Assembly: GCF_008370685.1 (NCBI RefSeq) | Contig: NZ_VTZU01000040.1 | Coordinates: 1-64,000 of the forward strand | Reading direction: 5' to 3' | Length of the DNA stretch: 64,000 nucleotides | DNA from: Aquimarina sp. RZ0 | GTDB taxonomy: Bacteria; Bacteroidota; Bacteroidia; Flavobacteriales; Flavobacteriaceae | Shown: one piece after another, positions 44,138-53,118 of the stretch | How positions within the stretch are numbered: position 1 is the first letter of the stretch | Layout of the letters: each line of letters begins with the position of its first letter | Position numbers and translations under genes: made by a program | Notes under the pieces: generated by a model | What the model saw: only the letters and a program-made list of their open reading frames with translations | What the model was told of the DNA's origin: nothing | Databases searched by the model: none

Positions 44138-46228
44138 ATGCAAAGTTTTAGAACTGAAATAGAGAATCCGATTGTCCAGAATGATATTATTGAATTAGCC
44201 AATAAAATTGAGCAATTCCATAAAGGAAAGATTGATGAAGAAAAATTCAGAAGTCTTCGTTTAGCACGTGGAGTCTATGGACAAAGGCAGGAAGGAGTGC
44301 AGATGATTCGTATCAAGTTACCCTATGGCAAAGTGCTAAGTAATCAGTTAAGAAGAATTTGTGAGGTGTCTGATGAATATTCCAGAGGGCGATTGCATAT
44401 TACAACACGTCAGGATATACAGATTCATTATGTAGATCTGAACAGAACTCCAGAACTATGGGCAGAATTAGAAAAAGATGATGTAACCCTAAGAGAAGCT
44501 TGTGGTAATACAGTTCGTAATGTAACAGCTTCAGAAACTGCTGGAATTGATCCAAAAGAACCTTTTGATGTTTCTCCATATGCAGATGCTTTATTTCGTT
44601 TCTTTTTGAGAAATCCTATTTGTCAGGAAATGGGACGTAAGTTTAAAGTTTCTTTTTCAGGAACCGAAGAAGATACAGGACTCTCTTATATGCACGATTT
44701 AGGTTTTATCGCTAAAATTGAAAATGGTGTGCGAGGATTTAAAGTAATGTTGGCTGGAGGATTAGGTTCGCAACCAAGACTGGCAGATGAATTATATAGC
44801 TTTTTACCTTCAGATAAAATTATTCCTTTAATGGAAGGAGTATTAAGAATATTTGATCGCTATGGTGAACGTAAAAGTAGAGCCAAAGCCAGAATGAAAT
44901 TCCTTGTAAAAGATATAGGCTTAGAAGCATTTAAAGAATTAGTAGAAGCAGAACAAAAAGCGATAGCGCAAAAAACTGTTGCTATTGATGCAGAGGCATA
45001 CAAGATATCTGTACCAGTATCAATCGATGCTCCGCAAGCAGGAATAAAAGACCAAAACGCATTTGATTTATGGAAATCTACCAATGTGATTCCGCAAAAA
45101 CAAAAAGGGTATGTAGCTATTGGGATTAAAGTGCTATTAGGAGATTTTTATACAGATAAGGCAAGATTACTAGCAGATTTAGTAGATAAATACGCTGCTG
45201 GGGAAATCAGATTATCATTACGTCAGAACATTTTGATTCCTTTTATAAAGGAAGATTTAGTACCATTTTTCTATCAGGAATTATCAGTATTAGGATTTGT
45301 AGAAGCTGGATATAATAAAGCGGTAGATATTACGGCGTGTCCAGGAACAGATACCTGTAATCTAGGTATTGCCAGTAGTACAGGTATTGCAGAAGAACTG
45401 GAAAAAGTTATAAAAACAGAATACCCTCAATATCTCGAAAAAGAAGACTTGGTTATTAAGATCAGTGGATGTATGAATGCCTGTGGGCAACACAATATGG
45501 CAAATATTGGTTTTCAGGGAATGTCTGTGCGTACAAAAGATAAACTAGTAGCGCCAGCACTACAAGTATTGCTGGGAGGAGGAAATTTAGGATCAGGAAA
45601 AGGTCGCTTTGCAGATAAGGTGGTAAAAATACCAAGTAGAAGAGGACCTGAAGCATTACGAAGAATTCTGGATGATTTTGAAGCAAATTCGAATGGAAAA
45701 ACTTTTGTGGATTATTATACAGATAGAGGAGAGAAATATTTTTATGATTTTCTGACAGATTTATCTAATGTAGATAACCTTACCCAAGAAGATTTTATCG
45801 ATTGGGGAACTGAAGAAGAATATGTAAAAGCAATCGGAATAGGAGAATGTGCAGGTGTAGTTATTGATCTAATTGCTACCTTGTTTCTGGAAAGCCAGGA
45901 AAAGATAGAAAATGCCAAAATTTCTTTCGAAAATCGAGTGTACTCTGATGCAATTTACCACGCCTATAGTTCCTTGGTAAACTCGGCAAAAGCGATGCTT
46001 CTGGCAGAAAATAAAAAGACAAATACACATGCAGGAATCATAAATCAGTTTGATGAAGAATTTATTGCGAGTGGAAAGATAGCATTGGACGGTACTTTTG
46101 CAGAATTAATATATCAATTAAAGAAAAATTCACCAAGTAAAGATTTTGCAGTAGATTATATAAAGAGTGCAGAACAGTTTTTACAAAAAGTTCAGGAGTA
46201 CAGAAACTTAGAAGTAACAAACGCGTAA
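44138..46228 (+). CDS. Sulfite/nitrite reductase with fused C-terminal HEPN domain
   Basis: 696 aa. Residues about 1-540 are a siroheme/4Fe-4S sulfite reductase: two ferredoxin-like halves (RIKLPYGKVLSNQLRRI, RLHITTRQDIQIHYV) and the cluster motifs TACPGTDTCNLG (about 398) and KISGCMNACGQHN (about 443). Residues about 560-690 form a HEPN-type helical domain (ARxAKISFENRVYSDAIYHAYSSLVNSAKAM; here NAKIS). In this operon the substrate is most likely sulfite, reduced to sulfide. The HEPN part has no known role here; known flavobacterial homologues share the fusion. Confidence 0.92.
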   Translation: MQSFRTEIENPIVQNDIIELANKIEQFHKGKIDEEKFRSLRLARGVYGQRQEGVQMIRIKLPYGKVLSNQLRRICEVSDEYSRGRLHITTRQDIQIHYVDLNRTPELWAELEKDDVTLREACGNTVRNVTASETAGIDPKEPFDVSPYADALFRFFLRNPICQEMGRKFKVSFSGTEEDTGLSYMHDLGFIAKIENGVRGFKVMLAGGLGSQPRLADELYSFLPSDKIIPLMEGVLRIFDRYGERKSRAKARMKFLVKDIGLEAFKELVEAEQKAIAQKTVAIDAEAYKISVPVSIDAPQAGIKDQNAFDLWKSTNVIPQKQKGYVAIGIKVLLGDFYTDKARLLADLVDKYAAGEIRLSLRQNILIPFIKEDLVPFFYQELSVLGFVEAGYNKAVDITACPGTDTCNLGIASSTGIAEELEKVIKTEYPQYLEKEDLVIKISGCMNACGQHNMANIGFQGMSVRTKDKLVAPALQVLLGGGNLGSGKGRFADKVVKIPSRRGPEALRRILDDFEANSNGKTFVDYYTDRGEKYFYDFLTDLSNVDNLTQEDFIDWGTEEEYVKAIGIGECAGVVIDLIATLFLESQEKIENAKISFENRVYSDAIYHAYSSLVNSAKAMLLAENKKTNTHAGIINQFDEEFIASGKIALDGTFAELIYQLKKNSPSKDFAVDYIKSAEQFLQKVQEYRNLEVTNA

Positions 46229-46348
46229 GTAAGTTGTTAAATGTTACATCGAGATTAATAATATTGTGAAACAAAAAGCTAAATTAAATTCTATTTATAA
46301 TAAAATTCAAGAAGAAATTGTATCTTGATAGTTATGGATAGCTATAAG

Positions 46349-46951
46349 ATGGAAGAAAGAAATAATTTATATCCGGTTTTTCTGAAAGTTAAAAACTTGA
46401 GTGTTCTGATTGTAGGAGGAGGAAATGTAGCAGAAGAAAAACTAACGTTCTTATTAAAATCGAGTCCGGATGCTAAGGTAACTATGGTTTCGCCAATGTT
46501 TAGAGAAAAAACAATAGCCTTGGCAGAAAAATTTTGCGTGACCAGGGTTACTGATATTTATAACAAGAAATATCTGGAAGGGCGTCATATTGTGGTCGCT
46601 ACTACAGATATTCCAGAGGTGAATATTCAGGTCTGGAAAGATTGTAGAGCGCAGGCAAAATTGGTTAATGTAGCAGATAATCCTCCATATTGTGATTTTT
46701 ATATGGGTGGCATTGTGAGCAAAGGGAATGTGAAAGTAGCGATTTCTACTAATGGAAAATCACCTACAACAGCCAAACGATTACGTCAGTTTTTTGAGGA
46801 GGTAATTCCAGAAAATGTAGACGATTTAGTGAAGAATTTAAACGAATATAGAAAAACAATAAAAGGTGATTTCGAAGAAAAAGTGGAAACACTTAATGAA
46901 TTTACCAAAGGATTAATAGGAAAAAAAGAAGTTGAAAATGATCAAGACTGA
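46349..46951 (+). CDS. Precorrin-2 dehydrogenase / sirohydrochlorin ferrochelatase
   Basis: 200 aa from the ATG at 46349 (MEERNNLYPVFLKV), preferred over 46334 or TTG 46325 because the domain begins right after it. Rossmann motif LIVGGGNVAEEKL, then VTMVSP, VVATTDIPEVN, NVADNPPYCDFYMGGIV, AISTNGKSPTTAKRLR, as in the N-terminal part of CysG/Met8. It makes siroheme from precorrin-2 for the reductase. The methyltransferase (SUMT) needed before this step is not in the operon. Confidence 0.9.
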   Translation: MEERNNLYPVFLKVKNLSVLIVGGGNVAEEKLTFLLKSSPDAKVTMVSPMFREKTIALAEKFCVTRVTDIYNKKYLEGRHIVVATTDIPEVNIQVWKDCRAQAKLVNVADNPPYCDFYMGGIVSKGNVKVAISTNGKSPTTAKRLRQFFEEVIPENVDDLVKNLNEYRKTIKGDFEEKVETLNEFTKGLIGKKEVENDQD

Positions 46952-47993
46952 TATTTTAATCATCGGAGCGGGACCAACAGGATTATTCACCGTTTTTGAA
47001 GCAGGATTACTGAAGTTAAAAACGCACCTTATCGATGCTTTGCCTCAACCTGGAGGACAGTGTTCAGAGATATATCCTAAAAAACCAATATATGATATCC
47101 CTGGTTTTCCAGAGATTCTGGCTGGAGATTTAGTAAATAATCTGATGGAACAGATAAAGCCTTTTGAACCTGGTTTTACATTGGGCGAAAGAGCAGAAAC
47201 TATCGAAAAACTAGAAGACGATACTTTTTTAGTGACGACCAATAAAGGAACACAGCATAATGCACCAGTGGTTGCAATTGCTGGTGGTTTAGGTTCTTTT
47301 GAGCCTCGTAAACCACCAATCCCTAATATTCTTGATTTTGAAGATAAAGGAGTTGCCTATATCATTCGTGATCCAGAAGTGTATAGAGACAAAAGAGTGG
47401 TTATTGCTGGAGGAGGAGATTCTGCTTTGGATTGGTCCATCTTTTTAGCAGATGTAGCCAGTGAAGTCACTTTGGTACATAGACGTAACGAGTTTAGAGG
47501 AGCTTTGGATTCTGTAGAACGAGTTGCAGAACTTTCTAAATTAGGAAAAGTAAACCTTATTACAGAAGCAGAGGTAAAAGAACTAAAAGGAGAAGATCAT
47601 TTAACTGCTGTTGGTATAAAACATAAAACAAAAGGTGATATACATTTTGAAACAGATTACTTTATTCCTTTATTTGGATTGTCACCAAAATTAGGGCCGA
47701 TAGGCGATTGGGGATTAGAGATCGAAAAGAATGCTATTAAGGTAAATAACTCATACGATTATCAAACTAATATTCCTGGTATTTATGCTATTGGAGATGT
47801 AAATACCTATAAGGGTAAATTAAAACTAATTCTTTCTGGTTTCCATGAAGCTGCAATTATGTGTCAGAGTGCGTATCAAAGAATTTTTCCAGATAAAAAA
47901 TACGTAATGAAGTATACGACTGTGGGAGGTGTTGAAGGATTTGATGGCTCTAAAAAAGAAGCAAAAAAAGAAGTTGTAAAAGCTATCATATAA
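46938..47993 (+). CDS. FAD/NAD(P)-dependent oxidoreductase, ferredoxin-NADP reductase type
   Basis: 351 aa from the ATG at 46938, 14 bases inside the preceding gene. GAGPTGLFTVFEAG (FAD), GGQCSEIYPKKPIYDIPGFP, IAGGGDSALDWSIFL (NADPH), and YAIGDVNTYKGKLKLILSGFHEAA. This is the thioredoxin-reductase-like FNR family (no CxxC). It probably passes electrons from NADPH to ferredoxin for the sulfite reductase. Last gene of the operon, followed by two terminators. Confidence 0.9.
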   Translation: MIKTDILIIGAGPTGLFTVFEAGLLKLKTHLIDALPQPGGQCSEIYPKKPIYDIPGFPEILAGDLVNNLMEQIKPFEPGFTLGERAETIEKLEDDTFLVTTNKGTQHNAPVVAIAGGLGSFEPRKPPIPNILDFEDKGVAYIIRDPEVYRDKRVVIAGGGDSALDWSIFLADVASEVTLVHRRNEFRGALDSVERVAELSKLGKVNLITEAEVKELKGEDHLTAVGIKHKTKGDIHFETDYFIPLFGLSPKLGPIGDWGLEIEKNAIKVNNSYDYQTNIPGIYAIGDVNTYKGKLKLILSGFHEAAIMCQSAYQRIFPDKKYVMKYTTVGGVEGFDGSKKEAKKEVVKAII

Positions 47994-48025
47994 GAATAAA
48001 AGTAGTAGTATGATAATTTGTGAAG

Positions 48026-48047
48026 AAGTATATGGTATACTTTTTTA
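48026..48047 (+). terminator. Terminator of the sulfate operon
   Basis: AAGTATA - TGG - TATACTT followed by TTTT. 32 bases after the last stop. Weak AT stem but with a proper T run. Confidence 0.55.
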
Positions 48048-48067
48048 ATTGAGATTATCATATAATA

Positions 48068-48131
48068 AAATACCTCAATTTCAAATCTCTTAACATATAC
48101 AAGGAGATTTGTAATTGAGGTATTATTTTTT
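48068..48131 (+). terminator. Long second terminator hairpin
   Basis: AATACCTCAATTTCAAATCTC (48069-48089) pairs with 48104-48124 with one mismatch over 21 bp. A T run follows. It also shields the convergent 48217 gene. Confidence 0.8.
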
Positions 48132-48216
48132 ACGCAACGTGAGCTCTGCAATATACTTGTTTAACGTACGCTGTTTACATGTTTTGAGCGTCAAAGAAGC
48201 GTATAAGAACTGAAAA

Positions 48217-49671
48217 TTATTGCTTTATAAAACGTTCAACATATTCAGCTCCATCCTTAGTTTTAACGTTTATAAGATATATTCCTGAAACCAGTTTTTC
48301 TACATTAATGGTGTTAGAAAAAATTCCGGAATGCATAGTTTTACCCATAAGATTATTAATGGTATAATTTCCTTTAGTTTCATTTGATATACTAATATTT
48401 AAAATGCCATCTTGTACAGGGTTCGCATGTATTTTTAATTTTGATACCAATGGTTGGGTAATGGTATTGCTATTTTTAGTAACTAAGGAAGAAGTTGCAG
48501 TTACCGTAATATCATCAATGGCGATATCTGCTTGCCAGGTAGTTCCTGTTAGTCTGTTAAATCTTAATTTGATACTAGTGTTTGTGTAAGGGCTAAGATC
48601 TACATTTTCGCTAAACCACGAATTTCCTTGGTTCCCTGTTTTATTCCATATGCTTGTCCAGTTAGCACCATTGTCTGTGCTTACTTCTAGATCAATGCTT
48701 CCCATATTATTACTACCAAACATATGATATTTAAATGTAAAAGAAGCTGTGCTCATTTGAGTTAAGTCAAAACAAGGAGAATTGATAATCGCTCTTTTTC
48801 TAGGGAACCCTACGGTATTTCCGGAGGCTTCTACGTATATATATTCAGTCCCTTCTATAGCGCTATCCGGACCTGTACCTCTAGAAGGAGTGCCATTAGA
48901 GTTAATGAGCCAATCGAGATCATCTGAAGTATCTTGAGACCAATCTCCTAAGGTAGATTCGAATCCTTGATTGTAAGGAAAATCAGTTACCGCTGTAGTG
49001 CATTCGCTAGTGTTTCCTCCACCCGTATCTACTGATTTTAATGTAAAAACTAATGTGCCTATTTTTTCAGAATTAAAAGGACTAATGCCTCTTATGCTGG
49101 AGATAGGCTCTTTTGGATTTGTAGCAGGATTGTTTAGCGAATAAGTTGTTCCTTCTTCGGTTCCTGCATCATAAGGAAATAGATCCAAAGTGATATTTTG
49201 AATCCATTCGTCAGAAGTGTCTAATAAAGAGACACTGTTTACAGCAATAATCCAATCAGGACTAGGGGCAATCATAGAAAGAAGAGATACTAACGGATAC
49301 TCAGAACTAACAGCTAAATCATTGATGGTAATTGTTCTGCCTGTACCGTTAAAAAAAAGATTTGGTCCCTCGATATATTGATCTGCGGTACCATTATTAA
49401 TGGCTCTGTTTACTTCACCGGAAAATGTTCCGTTTGACCCTGTTTCTGCGACTCTTTCTACTCCTAAAGTTGCGATACCTCCATTTCTTAAAAAAGTGAT
49501 GTCCTTATTATGGGTGGCACCAACAAGTTCAGTAAAATGAGCGTTACTACCAGGAAGTGATCCATGGGCTTCCCAATTACTTGTAAAAACAACATCGTAT
49601 GTTGCTGTAGATTGTCCATAGGCTGTAATTGCCATTACAAACATTGAAATTTGAAAAATAAGTTTTTTCAT
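48217..49671 (-). CDS. T9SS type A cargo with Spondin_N and MAM domains
   Basis: 484 aa. Signal peptide MKKLIFQISMFVMAITAYG. Residues about 20-210 look like Spondin_N (YDVVFTSNWEAHG, LPGSNAHFTELVGATHN, GVERVAETG, DWIIAVNSVSL). About 225-390 is a MAM domain (FPYNQGFESTLGDWSQD, YIYVEAS, FTFKYHMFG, SIWNKTGNQGNSW, IAIDDITVTA). The C-terminal 80 residues are a type A sorting tail (LKIHANPVQDGILNIS, GIYLINVKTKDG). Both domains are adhesion modules known from animal extracellular proteins, so a surface adhesin or matrix protein is likely. Monocistronic. Confidence 0.85.
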   Translation of the reverse strand: MKKLIFQISMFVMAITAYGQSTATYDVVFTSNWEAHGSLPGSNAHFTELVGATHNKDITFLRNGGIATLGVERVAETGSNGTFSGEVNRAINNGTADQYIEGPNLFFNGTGRTITINDLAVSSEYPLVSLLSMIAPSPDWIIAVNSVSLLDTSDEWIQNITLDLFPYDAGTEEGTTYSLNNPATNPKEPISSIRGISPFNSEKIGTLVFTLKSVDTGGGNTSECTTAVTDFPYNQGFESTLGDWSQDTSDDLDWLINSNGTPSRGTGPDSAIEGTEYIYVEASGNTVGFPRKRAIINSPCFDLTQMSTASFTFKYHMFGSNNMGSIDLEVSTDNGANWTSIWNKTGNQGNSWFSENVDLSPYTNTSIKLRFNRLTGTTWQADIAIDDITVTATSSLVTKNSNTITQPLVSKLKIHANPVQDGILNISISNETKGNYTINNLMGKTMHSGIFSNTINVEKLVSGIYLINVKTKDGAEYVERFIKQ

Positions 49672-50173
49672 TTGATTTTAATTTGGTTAATAATAATCTA
49701 ATGTTTGTCAGTTGGAGGAAGAGCACCTTACATTTTTTTAGGGAAATTTAATGTTAAATTGTGTAACGAATTGATGTTTAAATATATGGGTGGACCTTTT
49801 TGTAAATAGAGAAATAAGCAAAGGAGGTTTTGGCTTTTTTTAGATATGTCTACTCCGTAAATAATTCAATTCTCAAACGAAATTACCTACAAAATTATTT
49901 CATACTTCGAAATAAAAAAAGCCAATAGCGCTGCAATCTGTCAATTTTCTTTCTCGTCTGAATCAAAAAATAATTTGATTCAGTTTACGCTGATTTCATA
50001 TAAGAATTGTATACTTAAAAAATACCCCTGTTATACCATTTATTGTTTGAATTTGCGGTAAAAGAAAATACTTTGATTATCAGTAGCATGAGGTGTAAAA
50101 GTGAAATATAAGAACAAAATATATTATAAATATCAAATTGGTGGACGATGATTTATTATATATTGATATTGTG

Positions 50174-50336
50174 ATACGATTTGTGATTAAAAAATTCGTA
50201 TAAATTCATTGAATTATTTTTTCTTTATGCAAGGCAAAAAAATCAAGCATAGCTATAGCTACGGTTTATTTTTTTAAACGAAGTAGAAAGGAAAAAGAAA
50301 CGATGAATATGCGAAATTTTTAGTTATAAATCGTAT
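50174..50336 (+). mobile_element. MITE-like element, copy 3
   Basis: 163 bp, nearly base-for-base the same as 16545-16706 with one extra T in the T7 run. Ends ATACGATTTGTGATTAAAAA and its inverted partner. No coding capacity. Confidence 0.82.
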
Positions 50337-50694
50337 GACCCCTTCTTAGCACAAACCTTTATTTTCATTCTCTTAGCATGGTTATACAAGGTAGATATTA
50401 TTATTTCTTCAAATAATGATGTATCAGTTAACTCACTTGTGAAAAATTGAAATACAGCTTTTACAAATTCAATATTTGAAATTAATCTCTCCTTTTTTAC
50501 TATATTTTTTTAAAGTTGATTCTACCATTCATCCTCACCTTTCATTTATTATAGATCGTTTAATTGGATTTTTGAGATTATTTATGCATTGCAAAGACCA
50601 GAACCACCATCGTTAATTTGATAACCCATATTCTTCAAAGCATTAAGATATATTGTAAAACTATTTATTTTCAGGATTTTCATTAGATGGTCTA

Positions 50695-50851
50695 ATACGA
50701 TTTACGAATAAAAATTTCGCATCTAATGACATTCTTTTTCTACTATATTTTCTTCATAAAATGAAACAATAGCTATTCTTTAATTTGATTCATCAATCTA
50801 GCGAAAAATCCTTGCCATTATTTTTACGAAATTCTCACCCGTAAATCGTAT
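50695..50851 (+). mobile_element. Diverged MITE-like element of the same terminal-repeat family
   Basis: 157 bp with ends ATACGATTTACGAATAAAAAT and (reversed right end) ATACGATTTACGGGTGAGAAT. The core keeps an AATAGCTATTC palindrome but otherwise differs from the other copies. An older or sister member of the family. Confidence 0.6.
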
Positions 50852-51347
50852 AATATTAATATGCCAGCCTTAAATCTAATGATCATCATCATAAATATAA
50901 CCTTCTACTATAATATATATCTAAAGAAAGCAGGTGTATATAATTCTTGACTTATATCATTAATACATTTCATAATTGAATCGGTTTATTCGAATTCTTT
51001 TTATTTATATACTAGCCATAACCAGAGACTCGGAAGAAGTCAATATCTACATGTTATATATCTGTTATTTGTCTGATCATTGCAACGGTTGGGAATGAAT
51101 ATTTTTTTTAATTTAATTTACCAAACCTACTGAACCAAATTGATAATTATAGTACATAATAAAGTATCTACTTTTAAGTAAAAAAAATAAGCTTTATAAC
51201 CAAAAAAAGATTTCAATATTAGGTTTAGACACTTCATGTTTGATTTAGGTTACTTCACTTAAATGGCTAGAAATTTAATCTTAATAGCGAACTACTTTAG
51301 CTAAGACTTCCAACATTAGTGTTACTTATAAAATTTTATATATAGAT

Positions 51348-51776
51348 ATGTATCGTAATCATTTTATCATAGTTTTTTTGGCTTGCTTTTGTTTCTTAAA
51401 TGTGCAGGCACAAGAATTAACAGACGAACAAAAAGAACGTCTCGAATACAAAGTAGATGTTTTCTCTACAGATGACAAGGAACTACAAGCATTATGGTAT
51501 GAAGACCGAATGGATAAAATGAAGCTAACAGGAGAGTTACGAGAAAATTACAAGAAAATTGTGGTCTATCACGCCTACAAAATGGAACGTCTAGGAAACC
51601 CAAAAGCTCAATTAAGTGATGAACAAATCCGTCATGAATTCCCGAAGCAGATACGAAAACTTCACAAGGATGTAGAAGACCTGCTCAACCCTAAACAATT
51701 TGAAATTCATAAGAACAGTTGGAATGCCATTCTTAAAGGTATTTATCAACGTAAAAATTGGAAATTAACTAACTAA
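51348..51776 (+). CDS. Small secreted helical protein
   Basis: 142 aa. Signal peptide MYRNHFIIVFLACFCFLNVQA. The mature part is helical and charged (LTDEQKERLEYKVDVF, KQIRKLHKDVEDLLNPKQFE). LTDEQ and LNPKQF recall the LTxxQ patterns of Spy/CpxP-type periplasmic proteins, but the match is weak. First gene of the long plus-strand cluster, 11 bases before the dicarboxylate transporter. Function unknown. Confidence 0.65.
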   Translation: MYRNHFIIVFLACFCFLNVQAQELTDEQKERLEYKVDVFSTDDKELQALWYEDRMDKMKLTGELRENYKKIVVYHAYKMERLGNPKAQLSDEQIRHEFPKQIRKLHKDVEDLLNPKQFEIHKNSWNAILKGIYQRKNWKLTN

Positions 51777-51787
51777 ACACTTGAGAT

Positions 51788-53089
51788 ATGATTTGGATTG
51801 AATTATTAGTTGTACTCTTTTTTATATTCTTGGGTTCAAAACTGGGAAGTATCGGTATTGGTTATGCTGGTGGTGCTGGTGTTGTTGTTCTTACCTTGGT
51901 TTTTGGACTCAAAGCTGGTTCGGTTCCAGTAGATGTAATACTCATTATTATGTCTGTAATAGCTGCCATTGCTGCGATGCAAAAGGCTGGCGGACTGGAT
52001 TATCTAGTCAATGTATCTGAAAAGATTCTTAGAAAAAACCCAAAGCGTGTTACGTTTATTGCGCCTACCGTAACCTATTGGATGACGTTATTGGCAGGAA
52101 CTGGTCACACCGCTTATGCTGCTTTACCTGTAATTACTGAAGTGGCTAAAGAAGGAGGCGTAAGACCTTCTAAACCTTTAAGTATCTCTGTAGTAGCATC
52201 ACAAATAGCAATTACAGCTTCTCCTATTTCAGCAGCTGTAGTGATTTTTGCAAGTTTTTTAGAGCCTTTAGGAGTATCGTACTTGCAACTTTTAGCTGTT
52301 GCTATTCCTTCTACAGTTTTAGCTTGTATGGTTGGAGCTATTGTAGCTAACAAATTAGGGAAACCCTTGGTTGAAGATCCAGAATATCAAAGACGTGTAG
52401 CGTCTGGATTGATAAAACAGAAAACAGAGGAACGTAGCGAAAGCCCCAAAAGCGCAAAATGGTCTGTGGGTATTTTTGGTGTTGCTATATTAATTATAGT
52501 AACCTACGCAAGCTTAATTTCTAAGAAAGTGGGGTTAATTCCTGATCCAACAATTAGTCGTAATCACGCCATAATGGCCATTATGTTATTAGCTGCTATG
52601 GTGATTGCATTAGTTTGTAAAATAAAACTTAATGAAGTTACAGGTATGTCCACTTTTAAATCGGGTATGAGTGCTGCAATATGCGTTCTTGGTGTTGCTT
52701 GGTTAGGAGATACCTTTGTGAGTAATCATATTGTGGAAATTAAAGAAGCAGCAGGAGGTATTTTAAATGAATATTCCTGGATGCTGGCAGTTGTTTTATT
52801 CTTAGCGAGTATGTTGCTATACTCTCAAGCAGCGACTACAACCGCATTAATGCCAGCTGCTTTAGCATTAGGAGTAAGCCCTATTGCTGCTATAGCTTCT
52901 TTTGCCGCTGTAAGTGCCTTGTTTGTATTACCTACGTATCCGACATTATTGGCTGCCGTAGAAATGGATGACACAGGCTCTACCAAAATAGGGAAATATG
53001 TATTTAATCACTCTTTTATTATTCCTGGAATAGTAACGATTGCTTCCAGTGTCATCTTCGGATTTATACTTGGAGGTCTTATTTTATAA
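51788..53089 (+). CDS. Anaerobic C4-dicarboxylate transporter (Dcu family)
   Basis: 433 aa with about ten to twelve membrane helices. DcuA/DcuB family pattern: IAAIAAMQKAGGLDYLV, MTLLAGTGHTAYAALPVI, SQIAITASPISAAVVIFAS, and the late LYSQAATTTALMPAAL. Dcu carriers exchange aspartate, fumarate or malate for succinate across the inner membrane. With aspartase and fumarate reductase downstream, aspartate-in/succinate-out exchange is the likely role. DcuA and DcuB cannot be told apart here. Confidence 0.9.
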   Translation: MIWIELLVVLFFIFLGSKLGSIGIGYAGGAGVVVLTLVFGLKAGSVPVDVILIIMSVIAAIAAMQKAGGLDYLVNVSEKILRKNPKRVTFIAPTVTYWMTLLAGTGHTAYAALPVITEVAKEGGVRPSKPLSISVVASQIAITASPISAAVVIFASFLEPLGVSYLQLLAVAIPSTVLACMVGAIVANKLGKPLVEDPEYQRRVASGLIKQKTEERSESPKSAKWSVGIFGVAILIIVTYASLISKKVGLIPDPTISRNHAIMAIMLLAAMVIALVCKIKLNEVTGMSTFKSGMSAAICVLGVAWLGDTFVSNHIVEIKEAAGGILNEYSWMLAVVLFLASMLLYSQAATTTALMPAALALGVSPIAAIASFAAVSALFVLPTYPTLLAAVEMDDTGSTKIGKYVFNHSFIIPGIVTIASSVIFGFILGGLIL

Positions 53090-53118
53090 ACTCATAATCA
53101 AATCAAAATAAAGAACTT

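Larger units (their letters stand above)
49672..51347. other. 1.7-kb gene-free stretch with two MITE-like elements
   Basis: Divergent gap between the genes at 49671 and 51348. It has copies at 50174-50336 and 50695-50851. A TTTTTTGATTCAG-type motif on the minus strand near 49960-49980 recalls the 18.4-kb gap. No protein-like frame. Length and repeats suggest repeated insertion into a tolerant site. Confidence 0.6.
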
